Assembly (NCBI RefSeq): GCF_002761755.1
Contig: NZ_PEOG01000014.1
Coordinates: 48,393 to 112,392 of the forward strand
DNA from: Roseateles chitinivorans
GTDB taxonomy: Bacteria; Pseudomonadota; Gammaproteobacteria; Burkholderiales; Burkholderiaceae_C
Direction of reading: 5' to 3'
DNA: 64,000 nucleotides
Shown here: in pieces, positions 21,742 through 30,931 of the stretch
Layout of the letters: every line of letters begins with the position of its first letter
How positions within the stretch are numbered: position 1 is the stretch's first letter
Program-made: the position numbers and the translations under genes
Notes under the pieces: generated by a model
What the model saw: only the letters and a program-made list of their open reading frames with translations
The model's database searches: none
Told to the model about the DNA's origin: nothing

Positions 21742-23028
21742 TCAGTCGGTGCGGCCGCGCCTCAACAGCGCATGCAGCAGGATCGCGCCGAAGGTGGCAG
21801 TTCCGATGCCGCCCAGGGTAAACCCGCCCATCTTCAAGGTGAAGTCGCCGGTGCCGATCACCAGCGTGATCGCCGCCACCATCAGGTTGCGGGGATCGCG
21901 GAAGTCGACCTGGTGGTCGACCCAGATCCGGGCGCCGGCAATCGCGATCAGGCCGAACACGACGATGCTGACCCCGCCCATCACCGCCAGCGGGATGGCC
22001 TGGATCAACGCGCCGAACTTCGGCGAGAAGCCCAGCGCCAGCGCCATCAGCGCGGCGAAGACGAAGACGGCGGTCGAGTAGATGCGGGTCGCGGCCATGA
22101 CGCCGATGTTCTCGGCATAGGTGGTGACGCCGGTGCCACCGACGGCGCCGCTGGCGATGGTCGCGAGGCCGTCACCGACGAAGGCGCGGCCCAGGAACGG
22201 CGACATGTCGCGGCCGGTCATCGCGCCGACCGCCTTCAGGTGGCCGAGGTTCTCGGCGACCAGGATGAGCGCCACCGGCGCGATCATCAACATCGCCGCG
22301 CCGTCGAAGACCGGCGCATGGAAACCCGGCAGGCCGAACCACGGCGCGGCCGCGACCCTGCTGAGGTCGATCGGCGTGCCCAGGCCGAAGCCGTTGGTCA
22401 GCAGCGCATAGATCAGGCTGGCCTGCACCAGGCCTGCCAGGATCAGCAGCCGCTGCAACATGCCGCGCGCATGCACCGCCACCAGCGCGACGCTGATGAA
22501 AGTCGCGGCCTGCATCCAGGCGTCGAAGGGCGTCGGCGCCATGTTCTTGATCGGGACCGCCGCCAGGTTCAGGCCGATCACCGCGACCACCGCGCCGGTG
22601 ACCACCGGCGGCATCAGTCGCTCGACCCAGCCGCTGCCGGTGGCCGAGACGAGCAGGCCGATCGCGGTGTAAAGCAGGCCGCAGGCGACGATGCCGCCCA
22701 ACGCCAGCGGCAGGTTGGGATTGGGACCGCTGCCGGCATAGCCGGTCGCGGCGATGACCACACCGATGAACGCGAAGCTCGAGCCGAGGTAGCTCGGCAC
22801 CCGGCCGCCGGTCAGGAAGAAGAACAGCAGCGTGCCCACGCCGCTCATCAGCACGGCGACGTTGGGATCGAAGCCCATCAGCAGCGGCGCCAGCACGGTG
22901 GCGCCGAACATGGCGATCACATGTTGCAGGCCGAGGGCCGCGGTCTGCGGCCAGGACAGGCGTTCATCGGGGGCAATCGCCTTCTCGGGGCCGACGGTCA
23001 CGGGCCGCCAGCGCATCAACCACGCCAT
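21742..23028 (-). CDS. NCS2-family nucleobase (uracil/xanthine) permease, RutG/UraA-like
   Basis: A 428-residue polytopic membrane protein with about 14 helices. Family marks are GLQHVIAMFGATVLAPLLMG at the start, SYLGSSFAFIG, and the conserved VAENLGHLKAVGAMTGR and GGTGVTTYAENIGVMAATR. It imports a nucleobase with protons. Resemblance is closest to UraA/RutG, so uracil is the likely substrate, but no rut catabolic genes are nearby. It lies 131 bases after the small membrane-protein gene on the same strand and may be read from the same TetR-controlled promoter. Confidence 0.9.
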   Translation of the reverse strand: MAWLMRWRPVTVGPEKAIAPDERLSWPQTAALGLQHVIAMFGATVLAPLLMGFDPNVAVLMSGVGTLLFFFLTGGRVPSYLGSSFAFIGVVIAATGYAGSGPNPNLPLALGGIVACGLLYTAIGLLVSATGSGWVERLMPPVVTGAVVAVIGLNLAAVPIKNMAPTPFDAWMQAATFISVALVAVHARGMLQRLLILAGLVQASLIYALLTNGFGLGTPIDLSRVAAAPWFGLPGFHAPVFDGAAMLMIAPVALILVAENLGHLKAVGAMTGRDMSPFLGRAFVGDGLATIASGAVGGTGVTTYAENIGVMAATRIYSTAVFVFAALMALALGFSPKFGALIQAIPLAVMGGVSIVVFGLIAIAGARIWVDHQVDFRDPRNLMVAAITLVIGTGDFTLKMGGFTLGGIGTATFGAILLHALLRRGRTD

Positions 23029-23159
23029 GGACTTTCCTCAATGGGACAAGCCAGGGAGTGTAAGGAGGCCCCATGACATCGCCACTCCGGGCATATCCCG
23101 TGACTGGGCGGCCCGACGGAGGCTTGACGGGGTGGCGCGTGCCATGCACGCGCCGGCGC

Positions 23160-23279
23160 TCAGAACAGCACCATGTCGCGGTTGTGGCGCGGCAGCATGC
23201 GCAGCAGCCGGCGCCACGACACCCAGGCGCGCCACAACGCGCCGCCGGTCAGCAGGCTCAGGATCAACAGGATGGTCAT
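23160..23279 (-). CDS. Small single-pass membrane protein (39 residues)
   Basis: A short gene with an excellent AGGAG ribosome site seven bases before the ATG. The product has an N-terminal hydrophobic helix (MTILLILSLLTGGALW) and a basic, Arg/Trp-rich tail (WRAWVSWRRLLRMLP), ending DMVLF. An 18-bp perfect palindrome 36 bases upstream matches one in front of the adjacent TetR gene, so this gene is probably the regulator's target. Function is unknown. A hairpin without T-run (23134-23154) follows the stop. The start site and regulation are well supported; its role is not. Confidence 0.7.
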   Translation of the reverse strand: MTILLILSLLTGGALWRAWVSWRRLLRMLPRHNRDMVLF

Positions 23280-23314
23280 GACGCAACTCCTTGGGGCTCG
23301 GGAACACGGAACAA

Positions 23315-23332
23315 TTCGCACGATCGTGCGAA
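23315..23332. promoter_or_regulatory. Perfect 18-bp palindromic operator (TetR-type) before the small membrane gene
   Basis: TTCGCACGATCGTGCGAA is a perfect dyad in the 95-base gap between the TetR stop and the small gene's start. A copy matching at 16 of 18 positions lies upstream of the tetR-family gene itself. The pairing strongly suggests this is the regulator's binding site. Confidence 0.75.
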
Positions 23333-23374
23333 ATTCAGGCGAAAGCGTGAAATGGGCATGGCGTGGCGTGGCTG

Positions 23375-24004
23375 TCAGCGGGACGCGTCGGAGGCCGATG
23401 CGGGCAGCGCCGTCAGCATCGGGGCCATCAGGCGTCGGTAGCTGGTCCAGGCCCGCTCGACCGCATCCGGTGTGCGCAGGAAGCGCACCTCCCGGACCAG
23501 CGCGGTGAAGAGGCCGTCAAGTTCGAAGATCAGTTGGTCGAGATCAGCGTCCTCGCGCAGTTGTCCCGCGTCCTGCGCCTGGACCAGCGTGCGGCGCAGC
23601 GTCGAGCGCCAGCGCCGGACGCCGTCGAGCAGGCGCTCTCGCATCGCGTCGTCGCGATCGTCGTATTCGAAGGCGCCGGCCACATACAGGCAGTTGCCGT
23701 GCGGTCCGCCGACGCGCCCCAGCCAGGCGCGCACCATGGCATCCATGCGGGGCAGGCCGCGCGGCTCGCGCAGCGCCGGCAGGATGACCTCCTGCTGGAA
23801 AGTCTTCTCGAAGGCATCCAGCACCGCGGCCTGCAGCGCCTCCCGCGAGCCGATGCGCGAGAAGACACCGCTCTTGGACAGGTTCAGCCGCTTGGCGACC
23901 TCGCCGATCGACAGGCTGTCCAGGCCGTCGAGGCGGGCCATCTCCAGCGCGACATCGACGATGGCGCTCTGCGTCAGTTCGCTGCGGGCGGTCTTGGCTT
24001 CCAT
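23375..24004 (-). CDS. TetR/AcrR family transcriptional regulator
   Basis: A 209-residue repressor-type protein. The N-terminal helix-turn-helix domain (residues 8-55) contains SIGEVAKRLNLSKSGVFSRIGSREAL, the most conserved TetR segment. The ligand-binding helical domain follows, with NCLYVAGAFEYDDRDD in its middle. The ATG at 24004 fits the family; longer in-frame extensions do not. An operator-like dyad 11 bases upstream implies autoregulation. The ligand is unknown. Confidence 0.93.
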   Translation of the reverse strand: MEAKTARSELTQSAIVDVALEMARLDGLDSLSIGEVAKRLNLSKSGVFSRIGSREALQAAVLDAFEKTFQQEVILPALREPRGLPRMDAMVRAWLGRVGGPHGNCLYVAGAFEYDDRDDAMRERLLDGVRRWRSTLRRTLVQAQDAGQLREDADLDQLIFELDGLFTALVREVRFLRTPDAVERAWTSYRRLMAPMLTALPASASDASR

Positions 24005-24014
24005 GGCGCGCAAG

Positions 24015-24032
24015 TTAGCACGGTCGTGCGAA
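24015..24032. promoter_or_regulatory. Second TetR-type operator, upstream of the regulator gene
   Basis: TTAGCACGGTCGTGCGAA differs at two positions from the perfect palindrome at 23315-23332. It sits 11-28 bases before the regulator's start codon, the normal place for autorepression. Confidence 0.7.
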
Positions 24033-24071
24033 ACCCGCCGGAGGCCGGGAATGCCACGGATGTCGGCCGGG

Positions 24072-24380
24072 TTATTCGTCGGGGTGGTCCGGCTCGGTGC
24101 GCCCGTCCTGGGGCGACACGCGTGGGGCGGCGACATCGGCGTCCGGCGCCGTGTCGTCCACCGCCTCATCCGGGCCTTCGGTCGCGCCGGCCGGAGGACG
24201 CCCGCGGCGCGGTGCCGGGGAAGGCGCCGGCTTGATGCCGCGTCGCTTGAGCGCCTCGCGCAGCAGCAGCTCGATCTGGGCATTGGACGAGCGCAGTTCG
24301 ATCGCGGCCAGCCGCTCGATCTCCTCCCAGAGCGCGGGATCGAGGCGCAAGGGGAACTGCTTCTTGCCGGGACTGCCCAT
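24072..24380 (-). CDS. Ribbon-helix-helix (Arc/HicB-like) DNA-binding protein
   Basis: A 102-residue protein. Residues 6-50 (KKQFPLRLDPALWEEIERLA followed by SNAQIELLLREALKRRG) form a typical ribbon-helix-helix with the strand residues QFPLRL. The basic RRGRPP segment near residue 60 resembles an AT-hook, and the tail is acidic and disordered. It follows the SPFH gene on the same strand, a pairing common in proteobacteria. It probably regulates that operon through the GTGATATCAC dyad upstream. Function is inferred from the fold and context. Confidence 0.8.
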   Translation of the reverse strand: MGSPGKKQFPLRLDPALWEEIERLAAIELRSSNAQIELLLREALKRRGIKPAPSPAPRRGRPPAGATEGPDEAVDDTAPDADVAAPRVSPQDGRTEPDHPDE

Positions 24381-24504
24381 CGGTGAGTCGCTCCGTCGTC
24401 AGGGCGCTTGACGGCGACCGGAGCCGCGCGGCCCGGGTCGTCCGCGAGGCGACGCGGTCGCTGCCTCGGTCGATGCCGTCATGTGCATGCGCGCCTCGCC
24501 GCGA

Positions 24505-25428
24505 TCAGTTGTAGAGCGTGCCCGCGTTCACGATGGGCTGCGTGTCCTTGTCGGAGCACAGCACCACCAGCAGGTTGGAGACCATCGCCGCCTTGCGCTC
24601 GTCGTCGAGCTGGACGATCTCCCGCTCGCTCAGGCCCTTGAGCGCCTCCTCGACCATGCTGACGGCGCCGTGCACGATCTTCTTGCGGGCGCTGATGATG
24701 GCCTCGGCCTGCTGCCGGCGCAGCATCACCTGCGCGATCTCGGGTGCGTAGGCCAGGTGGGTGAGCATCGCCGTCTCGACGCCGACCCCCGCCGGCTGCA
24801 GGCGCGCCTGCAGCTCCGAGATCATCGCGGCCATCACCTCGTCGGCGCCGGCGCGCAGGGTGATCTCGCGGCTGTCCAGGTCGTCGCCCTCGTCGTAGGC
24901 GAATTGCGATGCGACGTGGCGGATCGCCGCCTCGGCCTGGATGCTGACGTACTGCTCGAAATCGTCGACCTCGAACACGGCACGCGCCGTGTCCTCGACC
25001 CGCCAGACGATGGCGGCGCTGATCTCGACCGGGTTGCCGCGCTTGTCGTTCACCTTCAGCGTCGGCGCGTCGAGGTTGCGGGCGCGCAGCGACAGGCGGC
25101 GCTTCATCATGAACAGCGGGATCGTCCAACGCAGCCCCGATGTGCGGTCGGTGCCGATGTAGCGGCCGAACAGGGTCAGCACGCGGGCCTCGTTGGGCTG
25201 CTGGATGTACAGGCCGGCCAGCACGATGACGCCGCCCACCACCAGCGCCAGCTGCGGCAGGCCGACCGCGCCTTCGCCGAACGCGACGAAGCGCCAGATC
25301 GCGACGGCCAGCAGGCCCAGGCCGATCAGCAGCGCGGCATAGCCGTTGGCCGTGCCGGCGCGCCGCTCCAGCGGGGCCGGCGCGGCGCCACGGGCGGGCA
25401 TGTTCTTCGGGACTGCGGTCGTGCTCAT
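24505..25428 (-). CDS. SPFH/Band 7 domain membrane protein
   Basis: A 307-residue protein with two N-terminal membrane helices (around residues 30-50 and 55-75), then an SPFH domain (about 85-250) starting at [18 protein letters not shown] and containing GLRWTIPLF. Such proteins oligomerise and act as membrane scaffolds in functional microdomains; the precise role is unknown. The start is the ATG preceded by GGAGGAG; a TTG five codons upstream would use that site as coding sequence. It is probably in an operon with the ribbon-helix-helix gene. Confidence 0.9.
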   Translation of the reverse strand: MSTTAVPKNMPARGAAPAPLERRAGTANGYAALLIGLGLLAVAIWRFVAFGEGAVGLPQLALVVGGVIVLAGLYIQQPNEARVLTLFGRYIGTDRTSGLRWTIPLFMMKRRLSLRARNLDAPTLKVNDKRGNPVEISAAIVWRVEDTARAVFEVDDFEQYVSIQAEAAIRHVASQFAYDEGDDLDSREITLRAGADEVMAAMISELQARLQPAGVGVETAMLTHLAYAPEIAQVMLRRQQAEAIISARKKIVHGAVSMVEEALKGLSEREIVQLDDERKAAMVSNLLVVLCSDKDTQPIVNAGTLYN

Positions 25429-25447
25429 CACCAACTCCTCCAAAAAG

Positions 25448-25457
25448 GTGATATCAC
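25448..25457. promoter_or_regulatory. GTGATATCAC palindrome upstream of the SPFH gene (putative operator)
   Basis: A perfect 10-bp dyad, extended imperfectly by AAA and TTT flanks, lies 20 bases before the SPFH start, where it would overlap the promoter. Size and symmetry suit a ribbon-helix-helix dimer pair such as the one encoded two genes on. Binding is inference. Confidence 0.5.
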
Positions 25458-25532
25458 TTTATGCGCAACCGCCCGGGTCGCGCAAGGGTGGAGGTGGAAC
25501 TCCCCCCAAGCGGGGGATCGGACGAAGGACCG

Positions 25533-25572
25533 GCCCGGAAAACAGAAAGCGCCCGCGATGAGGGGCGCTTTC
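25533..25572 (-). terminator. Rho-independent terminator after dsbA
   Basis: A perfect 10-bp stem GAAAGCGCCC/GGGCGCTTTC (25545-25554 with 25563-25572) is followed on the minus strand by TGTTTTCC. It lies 43 bases after the dsbA stop. Confidence 0.8.
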
Positions 25573-25615
25573 GAGGGGGAGCGGGGGCGTCCGCAGGCGC
25601 GGCGTCCGCGGAGGC

Positions 25616-26293
25616 TCAGCCCTTGCGGGCCAGCGGCAGCAGGAAGTTGGCCACCGCGATGCAGCGCTGGCCCAGTTCTTCCTCGCTGACGCGCAGGCCG
25701 AAACCGGCCATCGCCGGCGAAGTCAGGAAGCGGCCGCCGATCGCGACGGTCGGCACGCCGTCGATGTTGTACTGGTCCTGCAGCTTCGTCGCCTGCTGGA
25801 CGCGGGTCTGCACGGTGAAGGAGTTGTAGGTCTCCTTGAACTTGGCCGGATCCACGCCCAGCGGCGCCAGGAACTTGGCCATCGCGTCCACGTCGGTCAG
25901 GCTCTGGCCGCCGCGATGGATGGCATTGAAGATGGCCGGACGCACCTGCGCTTCCTTGCCCATCGCCTCGAGCGTGACGAACATCTGCTGGTGGATCTTG
26001 ACGTTCGCGCGGAAGGCCACGTGGACCTTGCGGTACACCACGTCGGCGGGCAGCTGCTTGGCCCAGGCCTCGATCGTCGGCTCGAAGACGTAGCAGTGCG
26101 GGCAGCCGTACCAGAAGAACTCGATCACCTCGATCTTGCCGGGCGCCGAGCCGGGCACCGGCTTGGCCAGGCGCTGGTACTGGCGGCCTTCGATCGGGCC
26201 GCCCTGCGCCTGGGCGGGCGCGCCGCTCAGCAGCAGGCCACCGCCCGCGGCGGTCGACAGGGCCGTGAGGGTGTTGAATTCGCGACGCTTCAT
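25616..26293 (-). CDS. dsbA: Thiol:disulfide interchange protein DsbA/DsbL
   Basis: A 225-residue periplasmic oxidoreductase that introduces disulfides into exported proteins. The signal peptide carries a twin-arginine-like KRREFNTLTALS and ends near PAQAQ. The thioredoxin-fold active site is CPHC in FFWYGCPHCYVFEP, and the cis-Pro loop is GVPTVAIGG. The start at MKRREF matches the family. It lies downstream of the SPOR gene on the same strand and ends at a strong hairpin terminator. Confidence 0.93.
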   Translation of the reverse strand: MKRREFNTLTALSTAAGGGLLLSGAPAQAQGGPIEGRQYQRLAKPVPGSAPGKIEVIEFFWYGCPHCYVFEPTIEAWAKQLPADVVYRKVHVAFRANVKIHQQMFVTLEAMGKEAQVRPAIFNAIHRGGQSLTDVDAMAKFLAPLGVDPAKFKETYNSFTVQTRVQQATKLQDQYNIDGVPTVAIGGRFLTSPAMAGFGLRVSEEELGQRCIAVANFLLPLARKG

Positions 26294-26389
26294 CTTCGAT
26301 TCCTTGGTAGTTCCGCGACGACCGGCGCCGCAGCGGCCGGCCATCCTAGAAAGTCAAACTTAGGGTGGCATTAACCACCGCCCGGCGAC

Positions 26390-27067
26390 TCAGCGCTGGA
26401 TCGCGACGAGGTTGGCCTCGACGCCAGCCCCTTCGAGCTTCTTCTGCTGCGCTTCGGCCTCGTCGCGGGTGTCGAACGGTCCCAGGCGCACGCGGAACAC
26501 CGTGCGGCCCGCCTGTTCACGTTCCATCACCTTGGCCGAGAAACCCTGGATGGCCAGCTTGGCGCGCTGCTGCTCGGCGTCCTCCATGCGCGTGTAGGCG
26601 CCGGCCTGGACGAAGAAGCTGCCGCGCGACCCGTCGGCGCGGGCACCGTCGGCGGTGCGGGTCTCGGCGGGACGCTGCTCGGGCTTGGCGGCCGGCGTGG
26701 GCGTCGTCTGGGCCTGCGGCTGCGCGGCGGGCGCGCGCTCGGCGGGGCGACCCTCGACGGCGGGCGCGGCCGTCGGACCGGCGGTGACCTGCGGCGCCTG
26801 GGCGGGCGGCGGCACGACCGCCGGCGTCACCACGCCCGACGCCGCCTTCGCGCCGGCACGGCCGGCCAGCGGTGCGTTCGGATCCCAGTTCCGGTTGCGT
26901 TCGGCTTCCTGGGCGTCCTGCTCCGCGGTGCGTTGCGGCAGCTTGTTGACGAACGGCACCGGTGCCTTCGTCACGTAGAGGGCCACGCCCAGCGCGATCC
27001 CCAGCCCCAGCAGCAGGCCCACGATCAGGCCCATGGCGAATCCGCCGCGCTGCTTTTGTTTGCTCAT
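26390..27067 (-). CDS. SPOR-domain membrane protein (FtsN-like)
   Basis: A 225-residue bitopic protein: one N-terminal helix (residues 10-32, [20 protein letters not shown]), a Pro/Ala/Gln-rich flexible periplasmic linker (about 70-145), and a C-terminal SPOR domain from [17 protein letters not shown] to the end. SPOR domains bind denuded glycan at the septum, so a division role is likely. Its ATG overlaps the argS stop by four bases, an arrangement common in Burkholderiales. Confidence 0.92.
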   Translation of the reverse strand: MSKQKQRGGFAMGLIVGLLLGLGIALGVALYVTKAPVPFVNKLPQRTAEQDAQEAERNRNWDPNAPLAGRAGAKAASGVVTPAVVPPPAQAPQVTAGPTAAPAVEGRPAERAPAAQPQAQTTPTPAAKPEQRPAETRTADGARADGSRGSFFVQAGAYTRMEDAEQQRAKLAIQGFSAKVMEREQAGRTVFRVRLGPFDTRDEAEAQQKKLEGAGVEANLVAIQR

Positions 27068-28818
27068 TGCTGCTCCTGCGAGTCACGTTCCATCGCGTCC
27101 GGGGCCGACACCCCCAGCACCGCCAGCGCGTTGCGCACCACCTGCCGCGTCGCGGCCAGCAGCGCCAGGCGCGCGCGCGTCAGGGCCGGGTCGTCGCCCA
27201 GCACGCGTTCGGCGCCATAGTAGCTGTGCAGCGCGCCCGACAGATCGCGCAGGTAGAACGCCACGTCGTGCGGGGCCAGGTCTTGCGCGGCCGAGGCCAG
27301 CATGCGCGGATAGTCCGCCAGCTTGAGCATCAGTGCGTACTCGGTCGGCGCGGTCAGCAGCGAGAGATCGGCCCCGGCCAGCGAGGCCTCGTCGTGGCCC
27401 TGCTCGACGCCCTTGCGCAGCACCGAGCAGATCCGCGCATGCGCGTACTGCACGTAGAACACGGGGTTCTCGTCGTTGGCCTTGAGCGCCAGGTCGACGT
27501 CGAAGACGAACTCGGTGTCGGCCTTGCGGCTGATCAGGAAGAAGCGCACCGCGTCGCGGCTGGTCCATTCGATCAGGTCGCGCAGCGTGACATAGCTGCC
27601 GGCGCGCTTGGAGATCTTGACCTCCTCGCCCCCCTTCATGACCGTGACCATCTTGTGCAGCACGTAGTCCGGGAAGCCCTCGGGGATGCCCACGCCGGTG
27701 GCTTGCAGGCCGCCGCGCACCCGGGCGATCGTGCCGTGGTGGTCGGTGCCCTGGATGTTGATGCACTTGGAGAAGCCGCGCTTGAACTTGTTCACGTGGT
27801 ACGCGACGTCCGGCACGAAGTAGGTGTACGTGCCGTCGGACTTGCGCATCACGCGGTCCTTGTCGTCGCCGTACTCGGTCGAGCGCAGCCACAGCGCGCC
27901 GCCCTCCTCGTAGGTCTTGCCGTTGGCGACCATGCGCGCGACCGCCTCCTCGACCTGGCCGCCGGTGTACAGCGACGATTCGAGGAAGTAGTTGTCGAAG
28001 CGCAGTCCGAAGGCCTGCAGGTCCAGGTCCTGCTCGTGGCGCAGGAACGCGACGGCGAACTGGCGGATCGAATCGAGGTCCTCCGGATCGCCCGACGCGG
28101 TGAACTCGCGATCGTCGGCCTTGACCGTCTCCTTGCGCAGGAAGGCGTCGGCGATGTCCTGGATGTAGTCGCCGTTGTAGAAGTTCTTGCTCTCGGGATT
28201 CGCGGCGTCCGTCGGCCAGATCGGATCGCCCGGCTTGAAGCCCTGGGCGCGCAGCTGCGTGCTGCGCGCGAGGGTACCGATCTGCACGCCCGCGTCGTTG
28301 TAATAGAACTCGCGGCTGACATTCCAGCCCTGCGTCGCGAACAGCTGGCACAGCGAATCGCCGAGCGCCGCCTGGCGGGCATGGCCGACATGCAGCGGCC
28401 CGGTCGGGTTGGCGGACACGAACTCGACCAGCGCCGAGGTGTCGCGTCGGGGCTGGTGTCCGAAGCGCTCCGCCGCGGCGAAGACCTCGGTCACCACCGC
28501 CTGCTTGGCCACGGGCTTGAGGCGGATGTTGATGAAGCCGGGGCCGGCGATCTCCAGCGCGTCGACCCAGCGCTCGAAGGCCGGTTGCTCTTGCAATTGG
28601 GCGATCAGCGTCGTCGCCAGTTCGCGCGGGTTCTTCTTCAGCGCCTTGGACAGCTGCATCGCGGCCGTGCAGGCGAAATCGCCGTGAGAGGCTTGCTTGG
28701 GGGTCTCGAATGCGGCCACCGGCGCGGCGGCGACGAGGCCGGCGTCAACGGCCTCCTGGCTCAGGCCCTGGAGCACGGTGCCGAGGGCGGCGAGCAATTC
28801 CTGCTTGGCTTGGATCAT
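27064..28818 (-). CDS. argS: Arginyl-tRNA synthetase
   Basis: A 584-residue class I synthetase charging tRNA-Arg. The N-terminal Add-1 domain (to about residue 110) precedes the HIGH-type motif HVGHARQA in [20 protein letters not shown]. The KMSK-equivalent is VKISKRAG, and the C-terminal DALR anticodon-binding domain ends with [15 protein letters not shown]. The start at [12 protein letters not shown] gives normal length. The gene is first in an argS-SPOR-dsbA run. Confidence 0.97.
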   Translation of the reverse strand: MIQAKQELLAALGTVLQGLSQEAVDAGLVAAAPVAAFETPKQASHGDFACTAAMQLSKALKKNPRELATTLIAQLQEQPAFERWVDALEIAGPGFINIRLKPVAKQAVVTEVFAAAERFGHQPRRDTSALVEFVSANPTGPLHVGHARQAALGDSLCQLFATQGWNVSREFYYNDAGVQIGTLARSTQLRAQGFKPGDPIWPTDAANPESKNFYNGDYIQDIADAFLRKETVKADDREFTASGDPEDLDSIRQFAVAFLRHEQDLDLQAFGLRFDNYFLESSLYTGGQVEEAVARMVANGKTYEEGGALWLRSTEYGDDKDRVMRKSDGTYTYFVPDVAYHVNKFKRGFSKCINIQGTDHHGTIARVRGGLQATGVGIPEGFPDYVLHKMVTVMKGGEEVKISKRAGSYVTLRDLIEWTSRDAVRFFLISRKADTEFVFDVDLALKANDENPVFYVQYAHARICSVLRKGVEQGHDEASLAGADLSLLTAPTEYALMLKLADYPRMLASAAQDLAPHDVAFYLRDLSGALHSYYGAERVLGDDPALTRARLALLAATRQVVRNALAVLGVSAPDAMERDSQEQQ

Positions 28819-28903
28819 GGCGTCGCATTTTAGGGGACCTCCCCCGTAAGAGACCGTACGCCCCCTTGCCGGCGCCCTCCTCGTGGGGCAGGATGCCCCT
28901 CCG

Positions 28904-30286
28904 ATGAGCGCCCCCGTCGATCCACGCCCTGCCAGCTTTTCCGATTCGACGCTCGGCGGGCTGGCCGACCTGCCGGAGCAGATCGGCAAGTACCGCGTGC
29001 TGCGCCGGCTGGGCGAGGGCGCGACCAGCGACGTCTTCCTGGCGATGGACGACTTCAAGGGCCAGGAAGTCGCGATCAAGCGCATGCGCGCCTGGTCCGG
29101 CGGCGGCCCCGCCGAGGAGGACACGCTCAGCATCCGCTTCTTCGCCGCCGAGGCCGCGCTGGCGGGCCGGCTGCAGCATCCGAACGTGGTGCAGATCCTG
29201 GACGCGGTGCAGGACGGCGACCTGCCCTACCTGGTCATGGAGTACGTCCATGGCGTGACGCTCAAGCACTTCTGCCGCAACGACCGGTTGCTGCCGCTGG
29301 ACCAGATCGTCGAGCTGGGATTCAAGTGCGCGATGGCGTTGTCCTACGTGTTCCGCCAAGGCGTCGTGCACCGTGACATCAAGCCCGCCAACCTGCTGGC
29401 GGTGCTCGACAGCCAGGGCCAGGTGACCGACGTGAAGGTCAGCGACTTCGGCAGCGCGCTCAACCTCAATGCGGACATGACGCAGGTGCACCGGGTCGGC
29501 TCGCTGGCCTACATGCCGCCGGAGCAGATCGAAGGCGGCGATGTGGGCGCGCAGGCGGACATCTATTCGCTGGGCGCGGTGCTGTACCACATGGTCTGCG
29601 GCCGCCCCCCCTTCGACGCGCCCAACCAGATGGCGCTGATGCACCAGATCTATCACCAGTCGCCGCAACCGCTGCTCGGCCAGCGCGGGGGCGTGACGCC
29701 GGAGCTGGACGCGGTCATCCAGAAGGCGCTGGCCAAGCATCCGCACGAGCGCCATGCCGACTGGGAGGCCTTCGGCCAGGCGCTGTCGGAGCTGGTGGCC
29801 AGGCAGCTGGTACCGCTGGCGCGCCTCAACGAGGTCAAGGATTCGGAACGCTTCAACCTGTTGCGCGACCTGGAGTTCTTCGCCGGCTTCGGCGACGTCG
29901 AGCTATGGGAAGTGGTGCGGCGCGCGCGATGGCGGCGTTATCCGCTCGACCACCTGCTGTTCAAGAAGGGCCAGGAAGGCAACACCTTCCACATCATCAC
30001 GCAGGGCGAGGTCGAGGTCTGGCGCGACGGCGCGCTCGTCGCGACGCTGGGCACCGGCACCTCGGTCGGGGAGATGGCCTACCTCGCGCCGAACCCCGAC
30101 CTGCGGCGCCACAGCACCGACATCCGGGTGACCCAACTTTGCACAACCGTGTCCTTCACGCCCGATTCGCTGGGCCAGCTCAGCCCCGAGTGCCAGCACC
30201 GCTTCGATCGCGCGTTCATCCAGGTCCTGGTCAGGCGACTCCATCTGGCGCATGAGGCGCTGGCGTCTCCGCGCCGGATCATGTGA
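28904..30286 (+). CDS. Serine/threonine protein kinase with C-terminal cyclic-nucleotide-binding domain
   Basis: A 460-residue cytoplasmic protein. The Hanks-type kinase domain (about 30-290) has the glycine loop [10 protein letters not shown], Lys in VAIKRM, the catalytic loop [10 protein letters not shown] and the metal-binding DFG in VSDFGSA. The C-terminal part (about 320-440) is a cNMP-binding domain with [21 protein letters not shown] and [10 protein letters not shown]. This suggests a kinase gated by a nucleotide or using the domain as a scaffold. The ATG at 28904 is preferred over an upstream GTG at 28883. Monocistronic. Confidence 0.9.
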   Translation: MSAPVDPRPASFSDSTLGGLADLPEQIGKYRVLRRLGEGATSDVFLAMDDFKGQEVAIKRMRAWSGGGPAEEDTLSIRFFAAEAALAGRLQHPNVVQILDAVQDGDLPYLVMEYVHGVTLKHFCRNDRLLPLDQIVELGFKCAMALSYVFRQGVVHRDIKPANLLAVLDSQGQVTDVKVSDFGSALNLNADMTQVHRVGSLAYMPPEQIEGGDVGAQADIYSLGAVLYHMVCGRPPFDAPNQMALMHQIYHQSPQPLLGQRGGVTPELDAVIQKALAKHPHERHADWEAFGQALSELVARQLVPLARLNEVKDSERFNLLRDLEFFAGFGDVELWEVVRRARWRRYPLDHLLFKKGQEGNTFHIITQGEVEVWRDGALVATLGTGTSVGEMAYLAPNPDLRRHSTDIRVTQLCTTVSFTPDSLGQLSPECQHRFDRAFIQVLVRRLHLAHEALASPRRIM

Positions 30287-30451
30287 GTCAGATGCCGACC
30301 GGTCCTTCCAGGCCGCCGCCGCATCCACGTCAACCGACCCGAGTCAGTGGGTCTCTTGACGGGCATCAATCGCTATTGAGAGCCGCTCGTGGGTGTGCTC
30401 CACTGCCCCCAGGTCCTTCCCCAAACCCCTGTAGCCCCGTAGGAGAGAGTG

Positions 30452-30775
30452 ATGAAACGCCTGACCCCGACCTCGCTGTTCGCCGGCGCGCTGCTGGCGC
30501 TGGCCGCCCTGGGCGCGCACGCCGCGGACGACGCCAAGAAGGCGCCGTCCGAGAAGCAGCTCAAGCAGCAGCAGCTGATGAAGTCCTGCAATGCCGACGC
30601 CAAGGACAAGACCGGCGACGAGCGCAAGGCCTTCATGAGCAGTTGCCTCAAGGGCGAGACCGCGCCGGCCAAGACCGCGCAGCAGACCAAGATGACGACC
30701 TGCAACGCCGAGGCCAAGGGCAAGACCGGCGATGAGCGCAAAGCCTTCATGAAGGAATGCCTCTCGGCCAAGTGA
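30452..30775 (+). CDS. psiF: PsiF family protein (phosphate-starvation-inducible type)
   Basis: A 107-residue exported protein: signal peptide ending ALGAHAADD, then two PsiF repeats. Each has a Cys-x-x-(D/E)-A-K-x-K-T-G-D-E-R-K-A-F-M pattern followed by a second Cys (around residues 44-66 and 80-103). AGGAG lies six bases before the ATG. The E. coli homologue is induced by phosphate starvation; biochemical function is unknown. No Pho box was recognised upstream. The stop codon lies inside a long palindromic element. Confidence 0.9.
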   Translation: MKRLTPTSLFAGALLALAALGAHAADDAKKAPSEKQLKQQQLMKSCNADAKDKTGDERKAFMSSCLKGETAPAKTAQQTKMTTCNAEAKGKTGDERKAFMKECLSAK

Positions 30776-30880
30776 CGCAACGCCGCAGCGGGCGCTCCGC
30801 GGTGTTGCAAATCCTCGCCATAGCGCCGCTATGGCTGCGGTTTGCGCCTAGCGGAGCATCCCGCTGCAGCGTCGCGTCAC
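30772..30880. repeat. 109-nt near-perfect inverted repeat (extended palindromic element)
   Basis: Two 53-nt arms (30772-30824 and 30828-30880) flank a three-base centre. Allowing a one-base shift in the middle, about 40 of 53 positions pair. Uninterrupted blocks include GTGACGC at the outer ends, GCAGCGGG, GCTCCGC, GCAAA and GCCATAGC at the tip. It starts at the last base of the psiF coding triplet before the stop and ends before the convergent DUF2214 gene. It has no T-run. It may be a bidirectional transcription block or a REP/MITE-like repeat. Confidence 0.8.
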
Positions 30881-30931
30881 TCGGCCGATTTCAGCGGGTT
30901 CGTTCCGTTGATATCGGCAGACAGCGGTACG

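Noticed and set aside
30335..30360. GACCC/GGGTC hairpin after the protein kinase gene as a terminator
   Set aside because: Five-pair stem with an eight-base loop and only a short TCTT; too weak to list.
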